Assembly: GCF_025567095.1 (NCBI RefSeq) | Contig: NZ_JAOQJH010000017.1 | Length of the DNA stretch: 64,000 nt | Source: Anthropogastromicrobium aceti | GTDB taxonomy: Bacteria > Bacillota > Clostridia > Lachnospirales > Lachnospiraceae | Strand: one strand, 5' to 3' | In this document: piece after piece, positions 44,544-52,450 of the stretch | How the letters are laid out: every line of letters starts with the position of its first letter | Position numbering within the stretch: the stretch's first letter is position 1 | Program-made: the position numbers and the translations under genes | Notes under the pieces: generated by a model | What the model was told of the DNA's origin: nothing | What the model saw: the letters and a program-made list of their open reading frames with translations, nothing else | The model's database searches: none

Positions 44544-45890
44544 ATGTTTGGACAGGAATTAAAGAAAATGGGTATTGCCACTGCATACCGTTATATTGAG
44601 AAGAATCCAAAGGATAATTTAAGGAAGCTTATGACCTGGGTGGACCGCATTGCAGGAGAAGGTCCAGATAGCTTTGAGGAGCAAAGAAAGGTAATATGGG
44701 ATATTTTAGATCATCCAGAATCAAATATGTATCAGCTGATCATGCGTGTCATTGAAGAGGTTGATCCAGAGGTTGTGAAGACAGTATTTTCAAACTTCTT
44801 CTTAAATGCAGCTATTCTTGGATGGCCAAAACAGGAGAAGTTAAGAGCTGAATATAATTGCAATATTCCGTGGGCTATTCTTCTTGACCCGACATCTGCT
44901 TGTAATCTGCATTGTACAGGATGCTGGGCTGCTGAGTACGGCAATAAATTAAATCTTACATTTGATGAGATTGACAGCATTATTGAACAGGGAAAAGAGC
45001 TTGGCATTTACTTCTATATTTATACCGGCGGTGAGCCGCTTGTCAGAAAGAATGATCTGATTGCACTGTGTAAGAAGCATTCTGATTGTATTTTCCTTTC
45101 ATTTACAAACGCAACGCTGATTGATGAGGCTTTTGCTGATGATATGCTTCGCGTAAAGAATTTTGTTCCAGCAATCAGTGTAGAAGGTGATATGGCAGCA
45201 CATGACGGCAGACGAGGAAAAGGCTCCTACGAGAAGGTAGAAAAGGCAATGAAGCTGTTAAAGGAGAAGAAGCTTCCATTTGGTGTTTCATGCTGTTATA
45301 CAAGTGCAAACTGCGACAGTATCAGCAGTGATGAGTTTTATGATTGGCTTGTTGATAAAGGTGTATTATTTGCATGGTATTTCCACTATATGCCAGTTGG
45401 AAATGATGCAGTAACGCAGCTTATGCCGACACCAGCTCAGAGAGAGATGATGTATGACCGTGTTCGTTATTGCAGACGTACAAAGCCGCTCTTTGCAATC
45501 GACTTCCAGAACGATGGCGAGTATGTTGGCGGATGTGTAGCCGGAGGACGCCGTTATCTGCATATCAATGCAAATGGTGATGTAGATCCTTGTGTATTTA
45601 TTCATTACTCTGACAGCAACATTCGTGAGAAGACACTTCTTGAGTGTCTGCAGTCTCCGTTATTTATGGCATATCATGAGAATCAGCCATTTAACGAAAA
45701 TCATCTTCGCCCATGTCCAATGCTTGAGAATCCGCAGAAGTTACGCGAGATGGTAGCAAAGACACAGGCAAAATCAACTGATATGCAAAGCCCAGAGAGT
45801 GCAGATCATCTTTGCAGCAAGTGCGATGAGTATGCAAAGAACTGGACACCGTCTGCAGAGAAGTTGTGGAATGAGTCACATAAAAAATAA
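44544..45890 (+). CDS. Radical SAM enzyme with SPASM-like C-terminal cysteines
   Basis: The 448-residue protein has the radical SAM motif SACNLHCTGC (CxxxCxxC) near residue 120 and the YTGGEPL SAM-binding strand. Its C-terminal third holds many cysteines (GGCVAGGRR, DVDPCVF, RPCPML, HLCSKC) placed as in SPASM auxiliary-cluster domains. A helical segment of about 100 residues precedes the barrel. The substrate is unknown: no peptide precursor gene is visible next to it. I chose ATG 44544, with GGGAGG 7 bases upstream. The ATG at 44529 contains that ribosome site. Confidence 0.85.
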   Translation: MFGQELKKMGIATAYRYIEKNPKDNLRKLMTWVDRIAGEGPDSFEEQRKVIWDILDHPESNMYQLIMRVIEEVDPEVVKTVFSNFFLNAAILGWPKQEKLRAEYNCNIPWAILLDPTSACNLHCTGCWAAEYGNKLNLTFDEIDSIIEQGKELGIYFYIYTGGEPLVRKNDLIALCKKHSDCIFLSFTNATLIDEAFADDMLRVKNFVPAISVEGDMAAHDGRRGKGSYEKVEKAMKLLKEKKLPFGVSCCYTSANCDSISSDEFYDWLVDKGVLFAWYFHYMPVGNDAVTQLMPTPAQREMMYDRVRYCRRTKPLFAIDFQNDGEYVGGCVAGGRRYLHINANGDVDPCVFIHYSDSNIREKTLLECLQSPLFMAYHENQPFNENHLRPCPMLENPQKLREMVAKTQAKSTDMQSPESADHLCSKCDEYAKNWTPSAEKLWNESHKK

Positions 45891-45937
45891 TAAAAATTGA
45901 AATAATGATTCTGATTATATATTGAGAAATCCTTAAG

Positions 45938-46006
45938 TAAAAAAGCCTTTTAATTGTAAATGTTTATCTGACACTGACATTTGCAGTTAGGAGGCTTTTT
46001 ATTTTT
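45938..46006 (+). terminator. Long terminator after the radical SAM gene
   Basis: AAAAAGCCT with following TAATTGTAAATGT pairs with ACATTTGCAGTTA followed by AGGCTTTTT. This makes a long stem with a T-rich tail. Confidence 0.85.
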
Positions 46007-46108
46007 AAGTGGCTATTGACAGTGGCTAATTCTAAGGGTAAGCTAACAATAAGTAAAAATTAAAAAATGTTGTCTATATAGATGACATGGCAAAGAGGAG
46101 AAAAGCGC

Positions 46109-47461
46109 ATGCAGAAAATGATATGGACAGGAATCGGAGTGAGTGCGGCGGCAGTCATTGGAACTGTGGGTTTGTTTGGAACAGGAAGACTTCACTTCAA
46201 TAATGTTATCCAAACTCCAGCTCAGTTAGAGCAAACAGCATCAGAAAATGATCAAACTACACAATCAAGCGAAGTATTAACAGAGCAATCCGTTTATTAT
46301 GCGCGTAAGCTTGGAAAGAAGGCTTCAGATACAGAATACTTTAAGAATAGAATGATTTCAGATGATCTAATGGAATACATACAAAAGGCAGTACCACTTG
46401 CAGATGCAGTTCCGACGGAACTAATGAAGCTCAATTTGGACTCATTTACGGTGGAAGAGATGGGAGATGACTTGAAAAGTATTGCACTGACAGACACCAC
46501 TGAAATCAGCGACATGATTGCAAGGTCACTTGCAACGATGATGGTAGGTACTTCTAGTGATACAAAAGCATTGGCTGCCTATACGCTGCTTGAAGACAAT
46601 CAATATTTAAATATGGAGTTGAATGCAACAGTTGGATTGTGGCTGTATTATGGAGAAGATTTGCCATCGGTATTATGTGTGTTTGTTCCAAGAGAAGGAG
46701 GTACAGAGCTAACAGTCGGTGTGCTAGATGCTGCAAGCTATGAGACAGTGCGAAAGAAAGTGGCGGAGCCATCTGATCAGAATAGTGATAACAGTGATGA
46801 TGTTTTAATCGAAGTTTTGGCACAACGATCCAAGATTGACAGCGATTTGAACTCACTTGCTTACTCCTACTTAGATCAAATGACAGATGATTCTTCTCAG
46901 ACGGAAGGACTATTAGCAGCTGCCACCTTGGATGAACCAGCAGATGCGACATTTTTCAATCAGCTAGTTGATGAAATCATCGGTAAAATGGTCAGTGGAA
47001 CAACACCAATTGATGAGCTAACACAACTTTTCACCGTCTCATCAGAAGTAGCAGACTATGTAAAAAAAGCACAAACCTGTATGGAAGAAGTAGCAAAAGG
47101 ATCAGAAAAGGGAACGCTCACAGCTTATAAGGTTCCTTCAAGTTCCTATTGGTCGGCAGAACAAATTGCATCTGGTGTATCAAATGGTTCTAGTATGAAC
47201 CAGATAGCAGCATCTAGTGTTTTGTCCCGAATAGCTCATGAGCGAACCCCACTGCATGCAATCACAACAGACTGGAAAGATGATGTTGTGTTGGCATATA
47301 CGTTTTCTGACTTGGCACTTTTGATCTCGGTAGAAGAAGCAGATAATTGTTACTTGAAGATCAACACAAATTTCGTCTGGCTGGATGAAGAAAACAATGG
47401 AAACATCGTAGACCGCATGGTGAAACAGTATGGTCTTGAGCAAATTGATTTAGCTCAATAG
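46109..47461 (+). CDS. Secreted or membrane-anchored protein of unknown function
   Basis: The 450-residue protein starts with one hydrophobic segment (about 5-25: MIWTGIGVSAAAVIGTVGLFG) that could be a signal anchor. A Gln/Thr/Ser/Glu-rich linker follows, then a soluble extracytoplasmic part with no cysteine motif or catalytic signature that I can name. AGAGGAGA lies 7 bases before ATG 46109; the ATG at 46082 has no site. The base composition is acid- and serine-rich like a cell-surface protein. It is a single gene between two terminator regions. Confidence 0.65.
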   Translation: MQKMIWTGIGVSAAAVIGTVGLFGTGRLHFNNVIQTPAQLEQTASENDQTTQSSEVLTEQSVYYARKLGKKASDTEYFKNRMISDDLMEYIQKAVPLADAVPTELMKLNLDSFTVEEMGDDLKSIALTDTTEISDMIARSLATMMVGTSSDTKALAAYTLLEDNQYLNMELNATVGLWLYYGEDLPSVLCVFVPREGGTELTVGVLDAASYETVRKKVAEPSDQNSDNSDDVLIEVLAQRSKIDSDLNSLAYSYLDQMTDDSSQTEGLLAAATLDEPADATFFNQLVDEIIGKMVSGTTPIDELTQLFTVSSEVADYVKKAQTCMEEVAKGSEKGTLTAYKVPSSSYWSAEQIASGVSNGSSMNQIAASSVLSRIAHERTPLHAITTDWKDDVVLAYTFSDLALLISVEEADNCYLKINTNFVWLDEENNGNIVDRMVKQYGLEQIDLAQ

Positions 47462-47593
47462 GATTGTGTACAATTTTGAAAAAATAATTAGCATAGATTG
47501 ACAAAATATCTTCTCTGGTGGTACGGTATCCAAAAGGCGAACCATTAAAAAGCACATTAAGGAGAGGTTCGTACAGAAAGGAAGCAGTGGTTT

Positions 47594-48730
47594 ATGATTT
47601 ATGCGGATCATGCAGCAACAACAAAGATTAGTGAGACAGCAAAGCTTGCTATGTTGTCTGCTATGGAAGAGGATTGGTATAACCCGTCCAGCCTTTATAC
47701 ACCGGGGCAGCAGGCATCTGGCACATTGATGGATGCGCGTGTGAGGATTGCCCGCTGTCTTGGCTGTCTGCCAAAGGAAATTTATTTTACTTCAGGCGGA
47801 AGTGAGGCAGATAATCAGGCGATTTTGTCGGCAGCAGCTATTGGTAAAAGACAGGGGAAGATGCATATTATTTCAACCGCATTTGAGCATCATGCCGTTT
47901 TGCATACATTAAAAAAATTAGAAAAAGAAGGTTTCGAGATTACGCTTCTTGATGTTGGAGAAAAGGGAATTGTAAGTCCGGCACAGGTCGAAAAAGCAAT
48001 TCGTCCAGATACAGCACTTGTTACGGTTATGTATGCCAATAATGAGATTGGAACTATTCAGCCAATTCGTGAGATCGGAGCAGTGTGCAGACAAAATGGT
48101 GTGTTGTTTCACACCGATGCGGTACAGGCAGCAGGTCATCTTCCCATTAATGTAGAGGAAGATCAGGTTGACATGCTGTCTTTATCAGCACATAAATTCA
48201 ATGGTCCAAAGGGAATTGGTGTGCTGTATGCAAAGACTGGTGTATTTTTGACAAATCTTATAGAGGGCGGCGGACAGGAGCGAGGAAAACGTGCCGGAAC
48301 GGAAAATCTTCCTGCTATAGTAGGAATGGCAGCGGCATTAGAGGAAGCTTGCTCACTTCAAAAAGAGCGCTCCATCTATGTGACAAAACTTCGTGAGCAG
48401 TTAATAAACGGACTAAAGAAAATTCCAGGTGCACTGTTAAACGGAGATGCAACCAATCGTCTTCCAGGAAATGTAAACTTCTGCTTTCCGGATACCGAGG
48501 CAGAGGGACTCTTGCTCTTACTTGACAACAAAGGAATTTGTGCATCATCAGGTTCAGCATGCACATCAGGTTTTCTTGATCCAAGTCATGTGCTTCTTGC
48601 AATTGGAAGAGATAAAGAGACAGCAAGAGGTTCCCTTCGTTTGACACTTGATTATGAAAATACCAAAGAAGAGGTAGAAATGATTATTCAGGCTGTTGCT
48701 GAGACAGTTAAAATTTTACGTGGAGAATAA
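47594..48730 (+). CDS. Cysteine desulfurase, NifS/IscS type
   Basis: The 378-residue PLP enzyme is of type I. K201 in SAHKFNGPKG binds PLP, and C323 in SSGSACTSG sits in the flexible active loop, unlike SufS. It releases sulfur from cysteine for clusters, thio-tRNA or thiamine. GAAAGGAAG lies before the ATG. No iscU or thiI is next to it, so its sulfur acceptor is open; with SufS elsewhere in the window there are two sulfur donors. Some relatives supply ThiF/ThiS or tRNA modification. Confidence 0.92.
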   Translation: MIYADHAATTKISETAKLAMLSAMEEDWYNPSSLYTPGQQASGTLMDARVRIARCLGCLPKEIYFTSGGSEADNQAILSAAAIGKRQGKMHIISTAFEHHAVLHTLKKLEKEGFEITLLDVGEKGIVSPAQVEKAIRPDTALVTVMYANNEIGTIQPIREIGAVCRQNGVLFHTDAVQAAGHLPINVEEDQVDMLSLSAHKFNGPKGIGVLYAKTGVFLTNLIEGGGQERGKRAGTENLPAIVGMAAALEEACSLQKERSIYVTKLREQLINGLKKIPGALLNGDATNRLPGNVNFCFPDTEAEGLLLLLDNKGICASSGSACTSGFLDPSHVLLAIGRDKETARGSLRLTLDYENTKEEVEMIIQAVAETVKILRGE

Positions 48731-48732
48731 AA

Positions 48733-48760
48733 TTGGCGGCTCTAAAATTAGAGCCGCCAA
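48733..48760. terminator. Bidirectional terminator between convergent genes
   Basis: A perfect 12-pair stem (TTGGCGGCTCTA / TAGAGCCGCCAA) with a four-base loop lies between the desulfurase and the minus-strand GH gene. Confidence 0.9.
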
Positions 48761-48765
48761 AATAA

Positions 48766-49968
48766 TTACAGATATAACATTTCTGAATACGCCATGATAA
48801 ATGGACCGCTTCCTTTTCCTTCATCTGGAAGGTAATATTCAGTGATCTCATAATTATTTGTATTATTTGCACTTGCCTTTAAGTAAATATCTTCCAGTAC
48901 ATTGTCGTGAAGCTTAGTATTTACAATTGCGTTAAATGCTTTGATTGCAGGTTCGCGGTAGGACTCGTTAAGCCATCCATTGCGAACACCTTTTAACATC
49001 ATATAAATCATCATGGCAGTGCCGCTGACCTCAAGGCGATTTGTCGCGGTAACAGGCTGATCAGCCAGATTTGCCCATAATCCAGATTCATCCTGATACT
49101 TTAACATGCCATCTGCAAAGAGCTTTAATGCAGCTTTTCTCTCTTCAATATAGCATTCAGGAAGAACTTCCATTACATCGACCATTGCCATTGCATACCA
49201 GCCCATTGCGCGGGTCCAGTGGTACGCGCAGACATCCTCACGGCTGTTGCATGCATGATAATACATGCCATTCGGGGCAAGCATAACATCAGCAACCCAG
49301 TTCAAGCGCTCATTGATAATAGCAAGCTGCTTTGTATCACCAATTTTGGCAGCATAGTGAGCTAAAAATGGCTGCAGCATATAGATACCATCGAGCCATA
49401 CCTTATACTTAGGTGGCTGTCCGCCAGCCCAGCAGTGCCAGTAGTTATTGCCAAGTGCATCTTCTGTATATTTTTCAACTACAATATCACCCTTTGAATT
49501 GACGTGCTTCGAATCAGTCAGATCGCGGTAGAGCTCAGCCATAACCTCAGCGTAAGCTGGATTTTCATCAAAAGCCTTCATTACTAGTGCAGCAGTCTTA
49601 TAGCAGTCAGCACCGTGATGATCTACATATCCTGCAAGGTTGCGGCTTAAATGATGTACTCCATTTTCATCAGTCACAAGCATTGCATTCAAATATTCTA
49701 ATACATACTTCTTATATTCAGCACCCTCATCTGGTCGTGCCTCGTATGTATCATATAGACCTTCCATCACAACACCATTGTAATAGCTCCAGTCAAACAG
49801 ATATGGTTTGACAGAAGGGGTACGCTTCTCATTATCCCATGAAAAGAACTTGTGCTCATCAGAAACGACTTCCTTTGGAATGTTGCATGAAGATTTTATA
49901 GTAAGCGCATCCACATAATTTTTTGCCTTTAAAATAGAGGCTTGAATATCAGCAGTTAAATTGCTCAT
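48766..49968 (-). CDS. Glycoside hydrolase family 88/105 (unsaturated glucuronyl/rhamnogalacturonyl hydrolase)
   Basis: The 400-residue cytoplasmic protein has an (alpha/alpha)6-barrel of the GH88/GH105 type. Blocks are KYKVWLDGIYMLQPFLAHYA (with the general-acid aspartate) and the later CAYHWTRAMGWYAMAMVDVM. These enzymes cut the unsaturated uronic acid from oligosaccharides made by pectin or glycosaminoglycan lyases. The minus-strand ATG at 49968 is preceded by GGAGAA on the complement. No lyase or transporter is adjacent, so it is a lone accessory gene. Confidence 0.88.
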   Translation of the reverse strand: MSNLTADIQASILKAKNYVDALTIKSSCNIPKEVVSDEHKFFSWDNEKRTPSVKPYLFDWSYYNGVVMEGLYDTYEARPDEGAEYKKYVLEYLNAMLVTDENGVHHLSRNLAGYVDHHGADCYKTAALVMKAFDENPAYAEVMAELYRDLTDSKHVNSKGDIVVEKYTEDALGNNYWHCWAGGQPPKYKVWLDGIYMLQPFLAHYAAKIGDTKQLAIINERLNWVADVMLAPNGMYYHACNSREDVCAYHWTRAMGWYAMAMVDVMEVLPECYIEERKAALKLFADGMLKYQDESGLWANLADQPVTATNRLEVSGTAMMIYMMLKGVRNGWLNESYREPAIKAFNAIVNTKLHDNVLEDIYLKASANNTNNYEITEYYLPDEGKGSGPFIMAYSEMLYL

Positions 49969-50127
49969 AGCGATTCTCCAATCTTATTAAATTTCGTGTA
50001 AACTCAGTATACCATGGAAAGCATTGATTTGAAAGAAGAATTTGGTTTGTCCGTGAACCGTAACAGTTTCATGAGCAAAGATATTTCTTAAAAGAAATAA
50101 GGTCTGGTAATAAAAAAGAGAATATGG

Positions 50128-50133
50128 TATAAT
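50128..50133 (+). promoter_or_regulatory. -10 box upstream of the CD3324 locus
   Basis: TGGTATAAT with TATAAT at 50128-50133 is an extended -10; the -35 region is poor. It serves the small frame at 50215 and the CD3324 gene. Confidence 0.5.
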
Positions 50134-50214
50134 GGCACAGATAACGTTGAAGGGTCAAACCAACAACACGAACAAGACCAAAAAACAAAAAAGAGCGAAA
50201 AGGAGGATTGCATT

Positions 50215-50280
50215 ATGTTAATTATAAAGAAGCGAACGGTGGAGTTTGAAGTGGAAACAAGGGATTGGTGTGACGCATAG
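50215..50280 (+). CDS. Possible 21-residue leader peptide
   Basis: A 21-codon frame (start MLIIKKRTVEFEVET, end WCDA) has an ideal AAGGAGG site 8 bases before its ATG, which suggests real translation. It is followed by three consecutive hairpins and then the CD3324 gene. It may be a small protein or a leader peptide; no similarity is recognised. Confidence 0.45.
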   Translation: MLIIKKRTVEFEVETRDWCDA

Positions 50281-50281
50281 C

Positions 50282-50380
50282 AGTGGCTGTTGCAAATATA
50301 CAATGGAAGAATTGTATTTGCTATAGCCGTTGCTTTCCGGTAAATAGTACCGCACGGAAAGCCGCTGCAGCCGCAGCGCA
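50282..50380 (+). other. Three tandem stem-loops between the small frame and the CD3324 gene
   Basis: Stem 1 pairs TGCAAATATACAAT (50291) with ATTGTATTTGC (50311), with a two-base bulge. Stem 2 pairs GCTTTCCG (50332-50339) with CGGAAAGC (50355-50362). Stem 3 pairs CGCTGC with GCAGCG (50364-50379). No long T-run follows, so the structure may control translation or RNA stability. Confidence 0.5.
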
Positions 50381-50395
50381 GATTGAGAGGAAGGC

Positions 50396-50662
50396 ATGAG
50401 CTATAGAAAGGCAGAGGAGATACTGCCAAGAGAATTAATAGAAGTGATTCAGCAGTACGTGGACGGAGAAAATATCTACATTCCGAGAAAGCTGGAGCAT
50501 CGAAAGGGCTGGGGCGAGCGTACACAGGCACGACAGGAGCTTGATGCACGCAACAGTGCAATATGCAGGGAGCATCGGGAGGGTGCGAGTGTCCCGAGAC
50601 TTTCCCAGAAGTATTATCTTACAGAAAAGAGTATACAGCGGATTATCCGCCAGTATCGTTAA
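50396..50662 (+). CDS. CD3324 family protein (Mor-like helix-turn-helix)
   Basis: The 88-residue basic protein matches the small clostridial CD3324 family: YRKAEEILPRELIEVIQQYVDGENIYIP at the start, then WG-Q-RQELDARN and LSQKYYLTEKSIQRIIRQYR, a Mor-type helix-turn-helix. Members are probably DNA-binding; targets are unknown. The ATG at 50396 follows GAGAGGAAGG. A perfect-stem terminator lies just after the gene. Confidence 0.85.
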   Translation: MSYRKAEEILPRELIEVIQQYVDGENIYIPRKLEHRKGWGERTQARQELDARNSAICREHREGASVPRLSQKYYLTEKSIQRIIRQYR

Positions 50663-50670
50663 TTAAAAAG

Positions 50671-50700
50671 AGGGCTGCCATATGGCAGCCCCCAACTTTT
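50671..50700 (+). terminator. Terminator after the CD3324 gene
   Basis: The palindrome GGGCTGCCATATGGCAGCCC (50672-50691) is followed by CCAACTTTT. It contains the ATG at 50682, which argues against that ATG as the start of the next gene. Confidence 0.7.
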
Positions 50701-50732
50701 GGCAAAATATAAAAAAACAGGAGGAAACTTTT

Positions 50733-52016
50733 GTGAAAAAGAAAAGCTTATACCAGTATATCGCACCAAATATATTGGCAATGGTAGGAATGTCATGCTA
50801 CATTTTAGCCGATACTTTTTTTATTGCAACATCGCAGGGTACAAATGGTATTACTGCATTGAATCTGGCGCTTCCAATTTATGGTCTTATCTTCGCGATT
50901 GGCTCCATGATTGGAACTGGTTCTGCCATTCGTTATACATTGGCAAAAGCAACTGATCAGCAGGAGGCAAAAAAATATTTTTCAAATGCACTTATATGGG
51001 ATGCGATTGTCAGTGTGATCTTTATAGCAGCAGGACTGTTTTTCCCAGGGCAGGTTATGCGAGTGATGGGTGCTGACGCAGTAATCGAAGCAATTGGTAT
51101 ACCATATATTCGCATCGTACTATGCTTTACACCATTTTTCATGATGAATTATGCATTTACTGCATTTGTGAGAAATGATAATGCGCCGCATATTGCTATG
51201 GCAGCAACGCTTCTTAGCAGTTTGTTTAATATTGTATTTGACTATATATTTATGTTTCCGCTTGGAATGGGTATGACAGGCGCAGCTCTTGCAACAGCAG
51301 TTTCACCAATTGTAAGTATTTTGATTTGTATGGTGCACTATCTGTCACCAAAAAGTAGCGTATCATTTCATTTAATGGTGCCATCTGTAAAAATGCTTAT
51401 CTCATCCTGCAGTCTTGGCGTAGTTGCCTTTGTCGGAGAGATTGCAAGTGCAGTTACAACGATGGTCTTTAATTTTGTTCTTCTTGCACTTGATGGAAAT
51501 ACAGCAGTTGCTGCTTACGGTGTAATTGCCAATACAGCGCTTGTAGGTACAGCTATTTTCAACGGTGTTTCCCAGGGACTTCAGCCTCTTGCAAGCGAAG
51601 CACATGCAAAGGGAGAGGCAGAGGAAAAGAAGAAGATTTTGACAAAGAGTGTTTTAACTGGCATTGTGTTAACAGTTGTTTTGATTGGCGGCGTATGGAT
51701 TTTTGCACCACAGATTACCGATGTATTTAACAGTGAACACTCAGAACAGTTGGCTGCGTATGCAGTACCGGGAATTCGAATCTATTTTGCTGGCTTCTTT
51801 GCAGCAGCAATCAATATTATTTTTGCCGGATTTTTGAGTGCAACCGACCATGCAAAAGAATCCTCGATTGTGGCAATCACCAGAGGAATTGTCGCAATCA
51901 TTGCGTTTGCATTGATTCTTCCAAAGTTTCTTGGAATCACGGGTGTATGGCTGGCATTTCCAGCGTCAGAGGTGCTTACTCTTTTTGTAGCACTTGTGAT
52001 ATCGAAAAAAAATTAA
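50733..52016 (+). CDS. MATE family efflux transporter
   Basis: The 427-residue membrane protein has 12 segments and two MatE repeats (YIAPNILAMVGMSCYILADTFFIATSQG at the start). It differs clearly from the other MATE pump at 20302. I chose GTG 50733, with AGGAGG 8 bases upstream. An in-frame ATG at 50682 sits inside the preceding terminator hairpin. It exports drugs or metabolites with a cation gradient; the substrate is not readable. A terminator-like stem follows about 80 bases after its stop. Confidence 0.88.
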   Translation: MKKKSLYQYIAPNILAMVGMSCYILADTFFIATSQGTNGITALNLALPIYGLIFAIGSMIGTGSAIRYTLAKATDQQEAKKYFSNALIWDAIVSVIFIAAGLFFPGQVMRVMGADAVIEAIGIPYIRIVLCFTPFFMMNYAFTAFVRNDNAPHIAMAATLLSSLFNIVFDYIFMFPLGMGMTGAALATAVSPIVSILICMVHYLSPKSSVSFHLMVPSVKMLISSCSLGVVAFVGEIASAVTTMVFNFVLLALDGNTAVAAYGVIANTALVGTAIFNGVSQGLQPLASEAHAKGEAEEKKKILTKSVLTGIVLTVVLIGGVWIFAPQITDVFNSEHSEQLAAYAVPGIRIYFAGFFAAAINIIFAGFLSATDHAKESSIVAITRGIVAIIAFALILPKFLGITGVWLAFPASEVLTLFVALVISKKN

Positions 52017-52064
52017 GAATTTGTTTTTTAAAACGTAATAAAAAATAGAAGTTAACAAAATCGC

Positions 52065-52140
52065 TTGACGTAAGTCTCAATCACGGGTATCATAGAAATC
52101 CAGGGAATGTGAATTTTTTCACAGCTTCTCTGGATTTTTT
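52065..52140 (+). promoter_or_regulatory. Promoter-like pair overlapping a strong terminator, before the pncB leader
   Basis: TTGACG (52065-52070) and TATCAT (52088-52093), spacer 17, look like a promoter. Directly after it, AAATCCAGGGA (52096-52106) pairs with TCTCTGGATTT (52127-52137) with an inner TGTGAA/TTCACA pair, and T follows. The stem may simply end the MATE gene, or attenuate the pncB transcript. Confidence 0.55.
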
Positions 52141-52146
52141 GATACT

Positions 52147-52305
52147 ACAGCTCATTCTAGCACAGTCGTTCAGAATAAAACATGCTTGCATGTTTTTTCT
52201 GAATGTTGTGCTAGAAAGGAGCGCCGCCTCATAAGCAAAACAGCTGCAAAGCAGCGATTAAGCCCGATAGGGCGGTTTTGCGCATAATAGGCGTGGGTGA
52301 GCTGT
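52147..52305 (+). ncRNA. Candidate structured RNA upstream of pncB
   Basis: Nested pairing closes a region of about 160 bases. P1 is ACAGCTCA (52147-52154) with TGAGCTGT (52298-52305). P2 is a long hairpin, 52155-52216 (TTCTAGCACA with TGTGCTAGAA, plus an inner stem). P3 is CGCC (52225-52228) with GGCG (52290-52293), then an internal loop, then GCAAAAC (52235-52241) with GTTTTGC (52275-52281). Inside P3 are two small hairpins, GCTGC-AAA-GCAGC and GCCC-GATA-GGGC. I cannot match it to a known riboswitch class. It lies about 145 bases before pncB, so a control role or a separate small RNA are both possible. Confidence 0.5.
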
Positions 52306-52313
52306 TTCTTACT

Positions 52314-52370
52314 AAAATCAGCGAATCTGGTGTTTAGGAATTGCTAAGCTCTCAGCAGCGAAGCAATTCG
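52314..52370 (-). repeat. Degenerate dispersed repeat, copy A
   Basis: Read on the minus strand this segment contains CGAATTGCTTCG, GCAATTC and GATTCGCTGATTT in the same order as 57683-57743. Its GAATTGCT/AGCAATTC parts form a hairpin. It may be a miniature repeat family shared by spacers of this genome. Confidence 0.45.
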
Positions 52371-52450
52371 TAGGTATCAATATATCTTATGTACAAGTAA
52401 GGAAAGAAGATATCCATTTTGGATATCAGCGATGGAAGGCGCGAAAGAAA

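Noticed and set aside
52147..52305. Known riboswitch (FMN, SAM, cobalamin, c-di-GMP) or T-box
   Set aside because: None of the conserved core sequences that I know for these classes is present.
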